A DNA stretch of 64,000 nucleotides from Gammaproteobacteria bacterium (GCA_022600955.1 JAHZJK010000024.1:58003-122002), one strand, 5' to 3'; shown: positions 1 through 9,095, counted from the first letter of the stretch. Notes: a model not told the origin generated them from the letters alone. Program-made: numbers and translations.

Positions 1-1182
1 TGCGTAAATAGTATTGGGGTGTAGAGTCAGTGCCTTAGCGGTTCTCTGCGCATTCATGTCGGCGTCGGCATAAGCACGCAGAGTTTCTGACAGTGCGCCG
101 CGAGCCCTTGCATCGGCCGCGTTGAACGCGCCAATCCATTCGGGCAAGGTTGAACGCACCTGGTCGGCCGCGGCGCGTACCAGAACGTCGCGAAACGGAA
201 TGCCTGAGTAGGATACAACACGATTGCCGACGCTGGCACAGTCCAGCGCGAAACGTGCCTCGCTCAACGCGCGGGGGATGTGCGCCGTTGATGGCTTGTC
301 GGTACTGACGCCGATCAACGCTGCGGTTCCGACTGTGCGCAATGCCGGGTAAACGCGGTCCGCCAACAAGGACTGCGGTGCGGTCCAGCCAGACAGGCGA
401 CGCGTTCCCGAGAGGATAAGCATTACCTGGGCGTCGCTGATTCCGATCAGCGCGCGGTAGGGCAGGTTGCGTATGGCGTGACTGAGTGCATCCACCATGC
501 GTTGCGCGCGAGCGGTGTTTTCCATCTCTTTCGGGTCGACGGAGCGTGCAACGGCAACGCAGTACGACTGGCGATGTTCGAGATAGCCTGCGCGACGCAG
601 TAGTTGTGCCGCCCGGCTGTCGGACTCGTCGTAGCCGCGCAGCAATATGTTGAGCAACTCGGAGCGTCGGTCACCTTCTGCCTCGGCGAGGACGCGTGTC
701 TGCAACACGTACTCCGAGGTGATGATGTTGGTGATCTCGCCCGCATACTGATTAACGAAGTCACCGGCGGCGGCAACCACGCGGCGCAATTGCGCGGAAT
801 CGTCGGCGGCCTGTGTGGCGGCGTCTCGAATAGCGCTCGCGAAGCCTCGATGGAGCCCCCGATAGGCAGCCAGTTCGGCGTCCAGCGGAAACTTCTGGTT
901 AGCGCGCTGGCGGGCGTGATGACGGACAAAGCTGAACTCGCCGGGCTGCTGTCCGCTGAGCAGTCGGCAGACTTCGCTGGCGTGGTCGTGGAGATGCGCC
1001 TTGAGCTCTGGAATGACGTCCGGATTGCCCGATGCCGTGAAGGCCGGCACCTGTTCCAGTATTGATTCCAGAACGGACCGCGTGAGCGCGCTGGCCCGTG
1101 CCTCCAGCACGTTGCCGCAATCCGGAATCACGCGCAGCTGGCGCAGACCCTGGAGTGAAGTTGGCAGAGAGCTTGAGGCCAT
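1..1182 (-). CDS. PucR/CdaR-type HTH transcriptional regulator (3' end outside window)
   Basis: Read on the minus strand there is an open frame of 394 codons from the ATG at 1182 to the window edge without a stop, which is why the ORF track omits it. The N-terminal ~150 residues are helical, followed by a middle region resembling the GGDEF-like domain of PucR regulators. The last visible residues (around ADADMNAQRTAKALTLHPNT) match the C-terminal HTH_30 domain of this family, whose hallmark is an L-x-H-x-NT motif. Only about 20-30 residues should be missing. The family acts as cytoplasmic DNA-binding regulators, often responding to a metabolite; the ligand cannot be guessed here. It is divergent from the YCII-like gene. 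The upstream ATG at 1193 is out of frame, so 1182 is the only good start; there is no clear Shine-Dalgarno (SD) sequence. Confidence 0.75.
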   Translation of the reverse strand, partial: MASSSLPTSLQGLRQLRVIPDCGNVLEARASALTRSVLESILEQVPAFTASGNPDVIPELKAHLHDHASEVCRLLSGQQPGEFSFVRHHARQRANQKFPLDAELAAYRGLHRGFASAIRDAATQAADDSAQLRRVVAAAGDFVNQYAGEITNIITSEYVLQTRVLAEAEGDRRSELLNILLRGYDESDSRAAQLLRRAGYLEHRQSYCVAVARSVDPKEMENTARAQRMVDALSHAIRNLPYRALIGISDAQVMLILSGTRRLSGWTAPQSLLADRVYPALRTVGTAALIGVSTDKPSTAHIPRALSEARFALDCASVGNRVVSYSGIPFRDVLVRAAADQVRSTLPEWIGAFNAADARARGALSETLRAYADADMNAQRTAKALTLHPNTIYA

Positions 1183-1184
1183 AG

Positions 1185-1203
1185 ATTGTGCATTCTACAC
1201 AAT
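1185..1203. promoter_or_regulatory. Inverted repeat ATTGTG-N7-CACAAT next to regulator start
   Basis: A perfect 6-bp inverted repeat with a 7-bp spacer lies 3 to 21 bases upstream of the regulator's start codon, where a ribosome site would normally be. On the minus strand TAGAAT inside it could be a -10 box, which would give an almost leaderless transcript. It could be an autoregulatory operator or an mRNA hairpin; both readings are inference. Confidence 0.35.
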
Positions 1204-1297
1204 AGATTCATGCAAAACCGTCATAAATACCCGATGACTGAGAGATCAGATGTGAATAATCTCTACAAACACTCACCAATCCAATATGGAGAAAGAC

Positions 1298-1612
1298 ATG
1301 TCTAAATACCTGTTTGTTTACCACGGCGGCAGCCACCCGGAGACGGACGATGAAGTAGCGGCGGTTATGGATGCCTGGGGCAGCTGGATGGGCGGCATGG
1401 GTGCCGCGGTCATTGACGGCGGCAACCCGGTGGGGATGTCCACGACCGTGAACCCCGATGGGTCGGCAAGCGACGACGGAGGTTCCAATCCGGCAAGTGG
1501 CTACGGCATATTCGAGGCAACTGACAAGGACGATGCCATTGCGAAGGCCCGCGGCTGCCCGATTCTTGAGGCTGGCGGAAGCGTGGAACTGGCAGAAATT
1601 ATCGATATGTAG
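1298..1612 (+). CDS. YCII-related domain protein
   Basis: A 104-residue cytoplasmic protein that begins SKYLFVYHGG and has the ferredoxin-like layout of YCII/DGPF-type proteins: an N-terminal beta strand (YLFVYHG), a glycine-rich middle, and a C-terminal stretch with KARGCPILEAGGSVELAEI, where the family has its typical 'A-x-x-CP-x-L-x-x-G-x-(V/I)-E-(V/L)' motif. The ORF track starts at 1286, but GGAG at 1288-1291 sits six bases before the ATG at 1298, so 1298 is the better start. YCII proteins are small dimeric proteins of mostly unknown enzymatic role, frequently linked to ECF sigma factors or stress genes. Nothing here fixes the function. It stands alone between the regulator and the envelope cluster. 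Confidence 0.75.
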   Translation: MSKYLFVYHGGSHPETDDEVAAVMDAWGSWMGGMGAAVIDGGNPVGMSTTVNPDGSASDDGGSNPASGYGIFEATDKDDAIAKARGCPILEAGGSVELAEIIDM

Positions 1613-1629
1613 CCCAGCCAGAGGACCCT

Positions 1630-1664
1630 CACCCGGACACAACAGGCTTGACCGGGTGCTGTTG
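1630..1664. terminator. Possible terminator hairpin after the YCII-like gene
   Basis: CACCCGG (1630-1636) pairs with CCGGGTG (1652-1658); an overlapping pair, CAACAG (1640-1645) with CTGTTG (1659-1664), competes for the same bases. No T-tract follows, so intrinsic termination is uncertain. Confidence 0.3.
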
Positions 1665-1846
1665 CTCAAACCGGCGCGGTATTGGCGATTTAGATCGCAT
1701 TCTTATACCCAGCCGATTTGAGCAGCAGTTCACAGATTGTCTATCGCACTTCCTTGAGACTGGTTCGTGCCGCGGGACGTGGTGTTAGCGTCGTACGCCG
1801 CGGTTTACAACATACGGATTATGTTAAGACCACAAGGAATCGTACG

Positions 1847-2374
1847 ATGTCTAACCTATTGCGCAATGCGTTATTGCTCGTAATTGCCGCTAGTCCATTG
1901 CCAGGTGTCGCACAGGATTTATCCGGCGACAACATCCGCAGCCTTGACGGCCAGGTGCAGGAAATCAAATCAGATGTGCTGAGTATCGCCTCTGAACTGA
2001 ATACGCTTGAAGAGCGCCTGCTGTTTCCGTCACACACCCAGGTCTCATTGTTCGTCTCAATTGCCGAAGACGAAGAGTTTCGTCTGGATGCTGTGCAGCT
2101 CGAAATCAACGGTGAGCTTGCGACACATCACATCTACAGTTTCAAAGAACTCGACGCACTGCAGAACGGCGGCGTGCAGAAAATATACACCGGGAATCTG
2201 ACAACCGGCGATCATCAGCTCAACGTGACGATGATCGGCAAGCTGAAAAACGGCAAAGACTTTAACGAGTCAGGAAGCTTCACGTTCAGCAAGGGCGTCA
2301 AGCCAAAGGCGCTCGGTATTACGCTCGCAGGGCCGGGCTTCGGAAGTGACAGGATTCAAGTCGGAGACTGGTAA
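1847..2374 (+). CDS. Exported periplasmic protein, first gene of the envelope cluster
   Basis: The ORF track begins at 1718, but the ATG at 1847 follows AAGGA with an 8-base spacer and opens directly into a signal peptide (SNLLRNALLLVIAASPLPGVAQ), giving 175 residues. After cleavage a short helical or coiled segment (about residues 30-60, LDGQVQEIKSDVLSIASELNTL) is followed by a beta-rich domain with alternating strands (TQVSLFVSI, VQLEINGEL, GDHQLNVTMIG, SGSFTF). I do not recognise a named family. It lies 3 bases before the TPR gene and is probably co-transcribed with the whole TPR-ExbB-ExbD-AgmX run, so a role as a periplasmic part of that machine is a reasonable inference. Confidence 0.65.
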   Translation: MSNLLRNALLLVIAASPLPGVAQDLSGDNIRSLDGQVQEIKSDVLSIASELNTLEERLLFPSHTQVSLFVSIAEDEEFRLDAVQLEINGELATHHIYSFKELDALQNGGVQKIYTGNLTTGDHQLNVTMIGKLKNGKDFNESGSFTFSKGVKPKALGITLAGPGFGSDRIQVGDW

Positions 2375-2377
2375 GCC

Positions 2378-4252
2378 ATGTTTCGGACATCATTTTCGAT
2401 AGTCGGACTGCTGCTGGCGCTTGCGGCGCCGGTTCAGGCGCAGCAGCTTAATGACCTCTACTATGGAGAGGCTCTCTACCATGCGCGCCAGGGACAGTTT
2501 TTCGAAGCGATTGAACGTCTTGATACCGAGGTTTGGCAACACGACCAGATCGACGAGCCGCAACTGGACTCGCTGTACACACATATCAATGATGCTGAAT
2601 TTTCAATTGGCGACTTCGAGCTTCGCTACCGCATGCATCACCGCGCAGGTCGCGCGATTGCAGCCGTGCTCGAAGGTGCCGTAGACGAGGCCGTTCGCAA
2701 TGACGCCGCGTACCGACTGGCACGCATTCACTTTCAAAAACAGCAGATGGATGATGCTCTGCTGGCGCTGGATAGAATCGACGGCGACATACCGCATGCG
2801 ATTCGCGATGACATCGAGTTTCTGCGTGCCAATGTTTACCTGGCGCAAGGCAAGCAACTCGAGTCGGCTGACGTTCTGAAGAAACTGCAGAACTCTGACG
2901 AATACGGCGGGTTCGCTTCCTACAATCTGGGTATCGCGTACTTTCAAAACGGCCAGCGGACCGCCGCGCTCGAGCAACTCGATCGCGCCGGGCAAATCAG
3001 CACGAGCGATCCTGGCGAACTGGCGATACGCGATAAGTCGAACCTCATCATGGGAACAATCCTCCTCGAGGATGGCGAATACCAGGCCTCGTTGCCCCCA
3101 TTGAATCGTGTGCGCCTCGATGGGCCGTTTTCGAACCAGGCCTTGCTCAGTGCCGGCTGGGCCAGCATGTCGATAGAAGACTATGAGCGGGCGGTGGTGC
3201 CATGGAGCATTCTCGCCGAGCGTGAAGTCACGGACAGCGCCACCCAGGAAGCCATGCTTGCGCTGCCGTATGCCTATGGCAAGTTGAATATTCACGGCCG
3301 TGCCGCCATTCACTACGGACGCGCTCTTGATTCATTCGGTGCCGAGATACAGAAGCTCAACACGTCGATAGAAAGTATCCGCGACGGGCATTTTCTCGAG
3401 GCGCTCATCCGCGAAGAGATTCGCCAGAACAAGGACTGGGTGATTCGTCTCAGAACAATGCCCGAGTCGCCAGAGACGTTTTACCTGATGGAGTTGCTGG
3501 CATCGCATGACTTCCAGACCGGCCTGCAGAACTACCTCGATCTTGCCGACCTGCGCCGCAAACTGACGACCTGGAGCGGTGGTTTCGATTCCTTCGATCA
3601 AATGGTCGTCATTCGCCAACAACATTATGAGCCGTTGCTGCCGGACGTCGACGAGAAATTCCGCAAGCTGGACTCGCGCATGCGTTTGCGGGCAGAACAG
3701 CACAGGATGCTGATCAAGCGTCGAGACGATATGTTGACAATGCCGCGTCCGGAGTTTCTGGCCACACCGGAAGAGCAGGCGATTCTCGCGCGCATCGAGA
3801 CGCTCGAAGCGATGGCCGCCCTCAACTTTGACAGCAACGGACCGACCCTGGAACGCCTCGAGCGTCTGAAGGGCATCCTCAGTTACACCTTGCGTACGGA
3901 GTACCACGAACGCTTCACCCGCTTCGACCAAAATGTGCGCAGCCTCGATCAGGCGATGGCCATGGTCCAGGATGAGTACGACGAATACGTGCGCAATCGA
4001 CAGGCGGTGACACACAGCTTTGTAGGCTACGACAAACCGATGAAGCGATTGCGGGCAGACGTGCAGCAATCGGTCGAGAAGATCGACCAGCTCATGGCCC
4101 GCCAGGGTCACCTGCTGGAAATACTCGCGATCGAGCAACTGGTCGCCCGTCGTGATCATCTTGAAAACTATGGCGACAAGGCACGCTTCGCGCTGGCCGA
4201 TAGCTATGATCGGGCCACGCAGGCCCAGGCTAACCTGGACGTGTCCGAATGA
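2378..4252 (+). CDS. Exported TPR/coiled-coil protein of the envelope cluster
   Basis: A 624-residue protein with a cleavable signal peptide (FRTSFSIVGLLLALAAPVQAQ) and no lipobox cysteine, so it should be soluble in the periplasm. Residues about 25-330 are helical repeats of TPR type (GEALYHARQGQFFEAIERL, YNLGIAYFQNGQRTAALEQL, LLSAGWASMSIEDYERAVVPW). Residues about 400-620 are charged and predicted coiled coil. The stop overlaps the next start in ATGA, which couples translation. Comparable TPR proteins occur beside ExbB/ExbD/AgmX-type genes in proteobacteria and, more distantly, in the Agl/Glt gliding machinery of myxobacteria. A scaffold role is inferred; no enzyme motif is visible. Confidence 0.75.
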   Translation: MFRTSFSIVGLLLALAAPVQAQQLNDLYYGEALYHARQGQFFEAIERLDTEVWQHDQIDEPQLDSLYTHINDAEFSIGDFELRYRMHHRAGRAIAAVLEGAVDEAVRNDAAYRLARIHFQKQQMDDALLALDRIDGDIPHAIRDDIEFLRANVYLAQGKQLESADVLKKLQNSDEYGGFASYNLGIAYFQNGQRTAALEQLDRAGQISTSDPGELAIRDKSNLIMGTILLEDGEYQASLPPLNRVRLDGPFSNQALLSAGWASMSIEDYERAVVPWSILAEREVTDSATQEAMLALPYAYGKLNIHGRAAIHYGRALDSFGAEIQKLNTSIESIRDGHFLEALIREEIRQNKDWVIRLRTMPESPETFYLMELLASHDFQTGLQNYLDLADLRRKLTTWSGGFDSFDQMVVIRQQHYEPLLPDVDEKFRKLDSRMRLRAEQHRMLIKRRDDMLTMPRPEFLATPEEQAILARIETLEAMAALNFDSNGPTLERLERLKGILSYTLRTEYHERFTRFDQNVRSLDQAMAMVQDEYDEYVRNRQAVTHSFVGYDKPMKRLRADVQQSVEKIDQLMARQGHLLEILAIEQLVARRDHLENYGDKARFALADSYDRATQAQANLDVSE

Positions 4253-7200
4253 GCCGAAATATCTTTCTGTCTGCGTCCATTGCCGTTCTGCTGGCAGGCT
4301 GCGGTACCTCGGCGGTTAAAACCGGAACGCTCGCTGAACTCAGCGCGGTCGATGCCGACCTCAATGATGTCTATCTGGATGACAGCCTGGAGCGGGCGGC
4401 GCAGAGCTACCGTCGCTATCTTGCTGAAACGTCCGAAAGTGCACGCACACCCGAAGCCATGCGACGTCTTGCCGATCTGCAGATCGAGCAAGCCTACGGG
4501 CTGATTGGCGAGGCACCGGCGCGCACGATGGCTGCACCGGAAATTGCGAAGCACGACAGCGACACCGTGGAGACCACGGCGTCCGGCGTTGGCGTCGAAC
4601 TGTCAGAGTCAGATAAAGACTTCGAAGAGCGGGCATCGCAACGCGACGAGTTCTTCGCATCAGAGGCGGGCGATGACACTGAGCTTCTCGCCGTTGAAGG
4701 TGGCTCTGTTCCCTCCGGCCCGCGTGAGGCAATCAAGACTTACAAACAGATTCTCGAGACCTATCCAAACTACGAACGCAACGACAAGGTGCTCTACCAG
4801 ATGTCGCGCGCGTATGACGAAATCGGTCAGCCCGATGAAGCAATGGACGTGATGAACCGTTTCGTTAGCGAGTACCCGCATTCGAAATACGTCGACGAGG
4901 TGCAGTTTCGCCGCGGTGAGTACCACTTCGTCCGGCGCGGTTATCGCGAGGCCGAGGCTGCCTACGACACGGTTATCCGAATGGGCAGTGACTCGTCCTA
5001 CTATGAGTTGTCGCTCTACAAGATGGGCTGGGCACTCTACAAGCAGCAATTCTACGAAGAGGCGCTGGACCGGTTCGTCGCGTTACTCGATTACCAGAAA
5101 TCGATTGGCTATGACTTCGATCAACACCAGGATGACAACGAAGAGCACCGCGTAACGGACACGTTCCGCGTTATCAGCCTGAGCTTTTCCAACCTCGGCG
5201 AGCCACAGTTCGTCGATGAGTACTTTTCGGAGAAAGGTCATCGCAGCTATGGCGACAAGATCTACAGCAATCTTGCAGAGTTCTACTTCGCGAAGCTGCG
5301 TTACGACGATGCGGCCTCGGTGTACCGCTCCTTTATCGAACTGAATGCGTATCACCACAGGTCACCGCACTTCAGTATGCGTGTCGCCGAAATATTCGAA
5401 GAGGCCGACTTTCCGCTACTCGTCGTTGAGGCGAAGCAGGAGTTTGCGACTCGCTATGCACTGTCATCGGAATTCTGGAACCGGCATGAGGTCGCAAGCG
5501 CGCCTGAGGTTGTCGGTTTTCTTAAAACCAACCTGACAGACCTGGCGGGTCATTATCATGCGCTCTACCAGGAAGAAGCCCTGGCTGCGGACAAAGCACA
5601 GAATTTTCACGCCGCACATGACTGGTACCGGCAACTGCTCGGCTCCTTCCCGAATGACGAAGCATCGCCGACCGTTAACTACCGGCTCGCCGATCTGTTG
5701 CTGGAGAATGAGGATTTCAGCGGTGCCGCATTCGAATACGAGCGTACCGCGTATCAATACGCCGAGCACGATCAGGCCGCAGCCGCCGGTTATGCCGCCG
5801 TATTTGCGTACCGCCAGGAGCTCGAGCGAGCGACCGGCGCGCGCCAGCTTGAAGTGAAGGAAGCGACGGTCGAAAGCTCATTGCGATTCGCGGAAACGTT
5901 CACGGCACATGAGCAAGCCCCCGTTGTGCTTGGCGCGGCCGCTGATGATCTCTACGAGATGAAAGACTTCGTGCGTGCGATCGACTCGGCCAGCAAGCTG
6001 ATCGAACGTTACCCGGACTCGGATCCCGAACTGCGCCGTGGCGGCTGGGCGGTTGTCGCGCATTCGTCGATCGACATTGCGGAGTACCAGGACGCTGAGC
6101 ACGCGTACGGCAACCTGTTGCAACTGACGCCTGAAGACGATGAGTCTCTGGCCGCGGTTATTGATGGCCTCGCGGCGTCGATCTACAAGCAGGCCGAACA
6201 AGCGAACCTGTTGCAGGATTACCGGGCCGCCGCAAATCACTTTCTGCGCATCAAGGAGCTGGCACCAACATCCAGTATTCGAACCGCTGCTGAATATGAT
6301 GCCGCCGCCGCGCTGATGAACCTGCAGGACTGGACCTCGGCCGCGGATGTCCTGGAGGAGTTCCGGACGACGCATCCCGAGCACGAACTGCACAACGATG
6401 CGACCAAGCAACTGGCGCATATCTACCGTGAAGATGGCCAGCTCTCGCGGTCTGCCGCTGAGCATGAGCGTGTCGCACGCGAGTCGGACGATCCCGAACT
6501 GCGCCGTGAGGCGCTGCTGGTTGCCGGCAACCTGTATGACGAGGCGAAGGTCGTCGCCGATGCGATCCGCGTCTTTGAACAGTACGTTGAAGAGCATCCG
6601 CGACCCATCGACTACGCAATAGAAACGCGCCAGCGCCTGTCCGAGATTTTCAAAGAGCAAGCCGACTACACACGCTACTACGCTCAGTTGAATGCGATTA
6701 TTGCCGCGGATGGCGAGGCCGGCACTGACCGCAGCGATCGCAGTCGTTTCGTCGCCGCCAACGCCGCGCTGGTTCTTGCCGAGCGCGATTACGAACAGTT
6801 CAGAGACATCAGGCTGGTGCAGCCTTTCGAGGCAAGCCTGGCACAAAAACAAGCTCGCATGGATAGCGCATTGATCGCGCTTGAAAAGCTCGTGGACTAC
6901 GAGGTTGCGGGCGTCACAGCAGCGGCAACGTTTTACATCGCCGAAACGTATCGCGATTTCAGCACGTCATTGATGGAATCAGAACGGCCGGCAGGCCTGT
7001 CGGCGGCTGAGAAAGTCGACTATGAACTCGTTATCGAGGAAGAAGCCTGGCCGTTTGAAGAGCGCGCGATCGAAGTTCATGAAGCGAATTTCGAGTTACT
7101 CGCGGCGGGTGTCTACAACCCATGGGTGCAAAAGAGCCTGGACGAGCTGGCCGTGATGATGCCGGGTCGATACGCGAAAAACGAGAGCAGTGAAGGCTAT

Positions 7201-7356
7201 CTCGGATCCATCGACCTGTACGCCTATCGCATGCCGGTTGTTCCCGACGTGTCGCTTGACCAGGAGGGCGTCGCGGATAGTGCTGCATCACCGGAAGTCG
7301 ATGACGAAAGGACAGCCCCCCTGGAAATTGTCACAAGCACCCTGGTGGAAGAATAG
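4249..7356 (+). CDS. Large TPR lipoprotein of the envelope cluster
   Basis: A 1035-residue protein with a lipoprotein signal (SIAVLLAGCG, lipobox LAGC, Cys 18). Residues about 45-85 form one helical repeat unit; after an acidic linker (90-150), TPR-like repeats run almost to the end (ILETYPNYERNDKVLYQMSRAYDEIG; YRSFIELNAYHHRSPHFSM; ADLLLENEDFSGAAFEYER). The repeats resemble BamD/YbgF/CpoB-type and AglT/GltE-like TPRs, which bind partner proteins at the outer membrane. The start overlaps the previous stop by 4 bp, and the next gene begins 3 bases after the stop. Probably an outer-membrane-anchored scaffold reaching into the periplasm. At this length it is far larger than CpoB or BamD. Confidence 0.8.
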   Translation: MSRNIFLSASIAVLLAGCGTSAVKTGTLAELSAVDADLNDVYLDDSLERAAQSYRRYLAETSESARTPEAMRRLADLQIEQAYGLIGEAPARTMAAPEIAKHDSDTVETTASGVGVELSESDKDFEERASQRDEFFASEAGDDTELLAVEGGSVPSGPREAIKTYKQILETYPNYERNDKVLYQMSRAYDEIGQPDEAMDVMNRFVSEYPHSKYVDEVQFRRGEYHFVRRGYREAEAAYDTVIRMGSDSSYYELSLYKMGWALYKQQFYEEALDRFVALLDYQKSIGYDFDQHQDDNEEHRVTDTFRVISLSFSNLGEPQFVDEYFSEKGHRSYGDKIYSNLAEFYFAKLRYDDAASVYRSFIELNAYHHRSPHFSMRVAEIFEEADFPLLVVEAKQEFATRYALSSEFWNRHEVASAPEVVGFLKTNLTDLAGHYHALYQEEALAADKAQNFHAAHDWYRQLLGSFPNDEASPTVNYRLADLLLENEDFSGAAFEYERTAYQYAEHDQAAAAGYAAVFAYRQELERATGARQLEVKEATVESSLRFAETFTAHEQAPVVLGAAADDLYEMKDFVRAIDSASKLIERYPDSDPELRRGGWAVVAHSSIDIAEYQDAEHAYGNLLQLTPEDDESLAAVIDGLAASIYKQAEQANLLQDYRAAANHFLRIKELAPTSSIRTAAEYDAAAALMNLQDWTSAADVLEEFRTTHPEHELHNDATKQLAHIYREDGQLSRSAAEHERVARESDDPELRREALLVAGNLYDEAKVVADAIRVFEQYVEEHPRPIDYAIETRQRLSEIFKEQADYTRYYAQLNAIIAADGEAGTDRSDRSRFVAANAALVLAERDYEQFRDIRLVQPFEASLAQKQARMDSALIALEKLVDYEVAGVTAAATFYIAETYRDFSTSLMESERPAGLSAAEKVDYELVIEEEAWPFEERAIEVHEANFELLAAGVYNPWVQKSLDELAVMMPGRYAKNESSEGYLGSIDLYAYRMPVVPDVSLDQEGVADSAASPEVDDERTAPLEIVTSTLVEE

Positions 7357-7359
7357 ATC

Positions 7360-8004
7360 ATGACAAGCATGTTTAAGCAGAAGACATTTTCAGTCCTGTG
7401 TCAGTACCTCGTGATGATCGGCGCTACCGTGATCTTTGCCGGTTGTAGCGCTACCGGCCATCCGCAGCGCAAGGTCGCCAATATTGAAGTACAGGAAGCC
7501 GTCGGCTTCACGATAACCGAAGAGGTCCGCATCGGGGACCGGGTACGAGGCCAATACTTCGAGGCGTTAAATCACTTGCAGGAAGGCCGGCTCGAGCAAG
7601 GCATCGCGATGCTCGAAGAGATTGCCGAAGCCGCACCACTCGTCACGGCACCGAGAATCGATCTCGGTATGGCCTACCGCCAGCAAGGTGACCTGGAGGC
7701 AGCGGAGCGCAACCTCTTACAGGCATTGCAGCTGAACGCCAACCACCCGGTTGCACACAATGAGTTGGGAATCGTGTACCGAAAAACCGGGCGATTCGCA
7801 GAGGCGAAACAAAGTTACCAAGCCGCAATCGCCGTGTTTCCCGGTTATCACCACGCAAGGCGCAATCTCGCGATCCTTTGTGATCTCTACCTGGCTGATC
7901 TCGGCTGCGCGCTTGAGCAGTACGAGGCATACATGACCACCGTACCGGCCGACGCCGAGGCGAGCATGTGGATAGCCGACCTGCGTAATCGCATGAATCA
8001 ATAG
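7360..8004 (+). CDS. TPR lipoprotein of the envelope cluster
   Basis: A 214-residue lipoprotein: the signal segment YLVMIGATVIFAGCS ends in the lipobox FAGC (about Cys 29). About four TPR units follow (FEALNHLQEGRLEQGIAML; IDLGMAYRQQGDLEAAERNL; NELGIVYRKTGRFAEAKQSY; RNLAILCDLYLADLGCALEQY). Its size and TPR arrangement resemble PilF/CpoB-like lipoproteins that assist assembly of outer-membrane parts. It sits in the middle of the run, 3 bases after the large TPR lipoprotein and 8 bases before the next gene. It probably works with the two other TPR proteins; the direct partner is unknown. Confidence 0.8.
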   Translation: MTSMFKQKTFSVLCQYLVMIGATVIFAGCSATGHPQRKVANIEVQEAVGFTITEEVRIGDRVRGQYFEALNHLQEGRLEQGIAMLEEIAEAAPLVTAPRIDLGMAYRQQGDLEAAERNLLQALQLNANHPVAHNELGIVYRKTGRFAEAKQSYQAAIAVFPGYHHARRNLAILCDLYLADLGCALEQYEAYMTTVPADAEASMWIADLRNRMNQ

Positions 8005-8012
8005 GTGACGTC

Positions 8013-8339
8013 ATGAACAAAGCATTGTATTTGTCAGTGGTTCTGGCCTTCACGACATCGACAGCGATTGCTGAGGATGCCGCTGAGGTAAGCGACGCCG
8101 AAGCGGAGCCCGTTGAGGAGGCCGAGGCGCCAGTGGATACCGGCCCCAAAAAGATGTCGGGCATGTCGATCCTGGGTAATGAAGAAACGCCCAAGTCACT
8201 CGTGATCGTCCCCTGGAAATCGTCCGAAATGGGCGACGACATAGGCCTTTCGGACTCTCTGGCCGACCGCGCGCAGCCTGTCGACAAAGAGGTTTTTCTC
8301 CGCGAGCTCGAATACTACGAGATTCGTTCGGCTGATTGA
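8013..8339 (+). CDS. Small exported acidic protein of the envelope cluster
   Basis: A 108-residue protein with a clear signal peptide (NKALYLSVVLAFTTSTAIAE), an acidic low-complexity segment (about residues 22-45, rich in Glu, Asp and Ala), and a more conserved-looking tail with KSLVIVPWKSSEMG and VFLRELEYYEI. That tail resembles short proteins found just upstream of ExbB-like genes in comparable TPR/ExbBD clusters, but I cannot name a family. A GTGACGTC segment precedes the ATG and no strong SD is seen. Located between the TPR lipoprotein and ExbB, it is likely part of the same complex. Confidence 0.6.
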   Translation: MNKALYLSVVLAFTTSTAIAEDAAEVSDAEAEPVEEAEAPVDTGPKKMSGMSILGNEETPKSLVIVPWKSSEMGDDIGLSDSLADRAQPVDKEVFLRELEYYEIRSAD

Positions 8340-8439
8340 GTCGAACGTGCGCTGCGTCACGCACTTCACTGCGATGCAAGTCTAATCTGACGTTTGATCG
8401 GTCATAAGCCGATGCATTTTGTTAAATGAGGATTTTGTG

Positions 8440-9090
8440 ATGGACTTTTTCTATTCGATTGTCGCCTTCTTCGCAACCGGTGGTGCGTTCATGTATCCGA
8501 TACTGCTGGTGTTTGCGTTTGGTGTAGCAATAGCGGTGGAACGCTTTGTCACGCTCACCGTGATTACGAACAAGAACCAGGTGGTTTGGAACAAAGTACA
8601 ACCACTGCTGGATAACGGTGAATTTAACGAAGCTCGTGAGATGACCGGCGGAGACGAATCGACGATCTCGCAGGTACTGAACATGGGCTTGTCTTTACAG
8701 GGCGCCGTTCGACGTCGTGAAGATATCGAGATCGCCATGGAGGAGAGCATGATGGAAATCGTGCCGCGCCTCGAAAAACGCACACCGTACGTCGCACTGG
8801 CGTCGAGTATCGCTACCTTGCTTGGACTGCTTGGCACCATCATGGGCCTGATCCAGGCATTTACGGCGGTCGCCAATGCGAACCCGGCGGAAAAGGCAGA
8901 TTTGTTGTCGGCCAGTATTTCTGTCGCGATGAACACGACTGCATTCGGCCTCATGGTGGCCATTCCGTTGCTGATCGTACATGCGATCCTGACCAGCAAG
9001 ACCGGCGACATTGTCGACAGTCTTGAGATGGCAACGGTTAAAGCACTCAATGTATTTTCCAGAAGGGCTCAGCGCGCCGTTGAGGCCTGA
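8440..9090 (+). CDS. ExbB/TolQ/MotA-family proton channel subunit
   Basis: The ORF track uses a TTG at 8419; the ATG at 8440 is better, as TGAGGA lies seven bases before it. The resulting 216-residue protein has the three membrane segments of ExbB/TolQ: residues about 8-32 (GGAFMYPILLVFAFGVAIAVER), 115-137 (ALASSIATLLGLLGTIMGL) and 157-180 (AFGLMVAIPLLIVHAIL). The cytoplasmic loop between TM1 and TM2 is family-sized. The glycine-rich LLGLLGTIMGLI and the TTAFGLMVAIP segment are the signature MotA_ExbB motifs. With ExbD it conducts protons across the inner membrane and powers a TonB-like partner. The two ExbD genes and the AgmX-type gene follow at once, so energising that protein is its probable job. 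Confidence 0.93.
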   Translation: MDFFYSIVAFFATGGAFMYPILLVFAFGVAIAVERFVTLTVITNKNQVVWNKVQPLLDNGEFNEAREMTGGDESTISQVLNMGLSLQGAVRRREDIEIAMEESMMEIVPRLEKRTPYVALASSIATLLGLLGTIMGLIQAFTAVANANPAEKADLLSASISVAMNTTAFGLMVAIPLLIVHAILTSKTGDIVDSLEMATVKALNVFSRRAQRAVEA

Positions 9091-9095
9091 ACGAA

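Noticed and set aside
447-1237. Overlapping ORFs on both strands (447-929, 604-1065, 899-1120, 1001-1237)
   Set aside because: Shadows of the real minus-strand PucR-type frame, which the track misses because it has no stop inside the window.
1630-1664. H-type pseudoknot
   Set aside because: Zero bases between the second strands of the two stems make both stems together sterically implausible.
2603-4159. Long minus-strand ORFs opposite the TPR protein (236 and 275 residues)
   Set aside because: Antisense shadows in GC-rich coding DNA; the plus-strand frame has the signal peptide, TPR repeats and coupled starts.
5878-6852. Minus-strand ORF of 324 residues
   Set aside because: Antisense to the large TPR lipoprotein; no domain, start signal or operon context.
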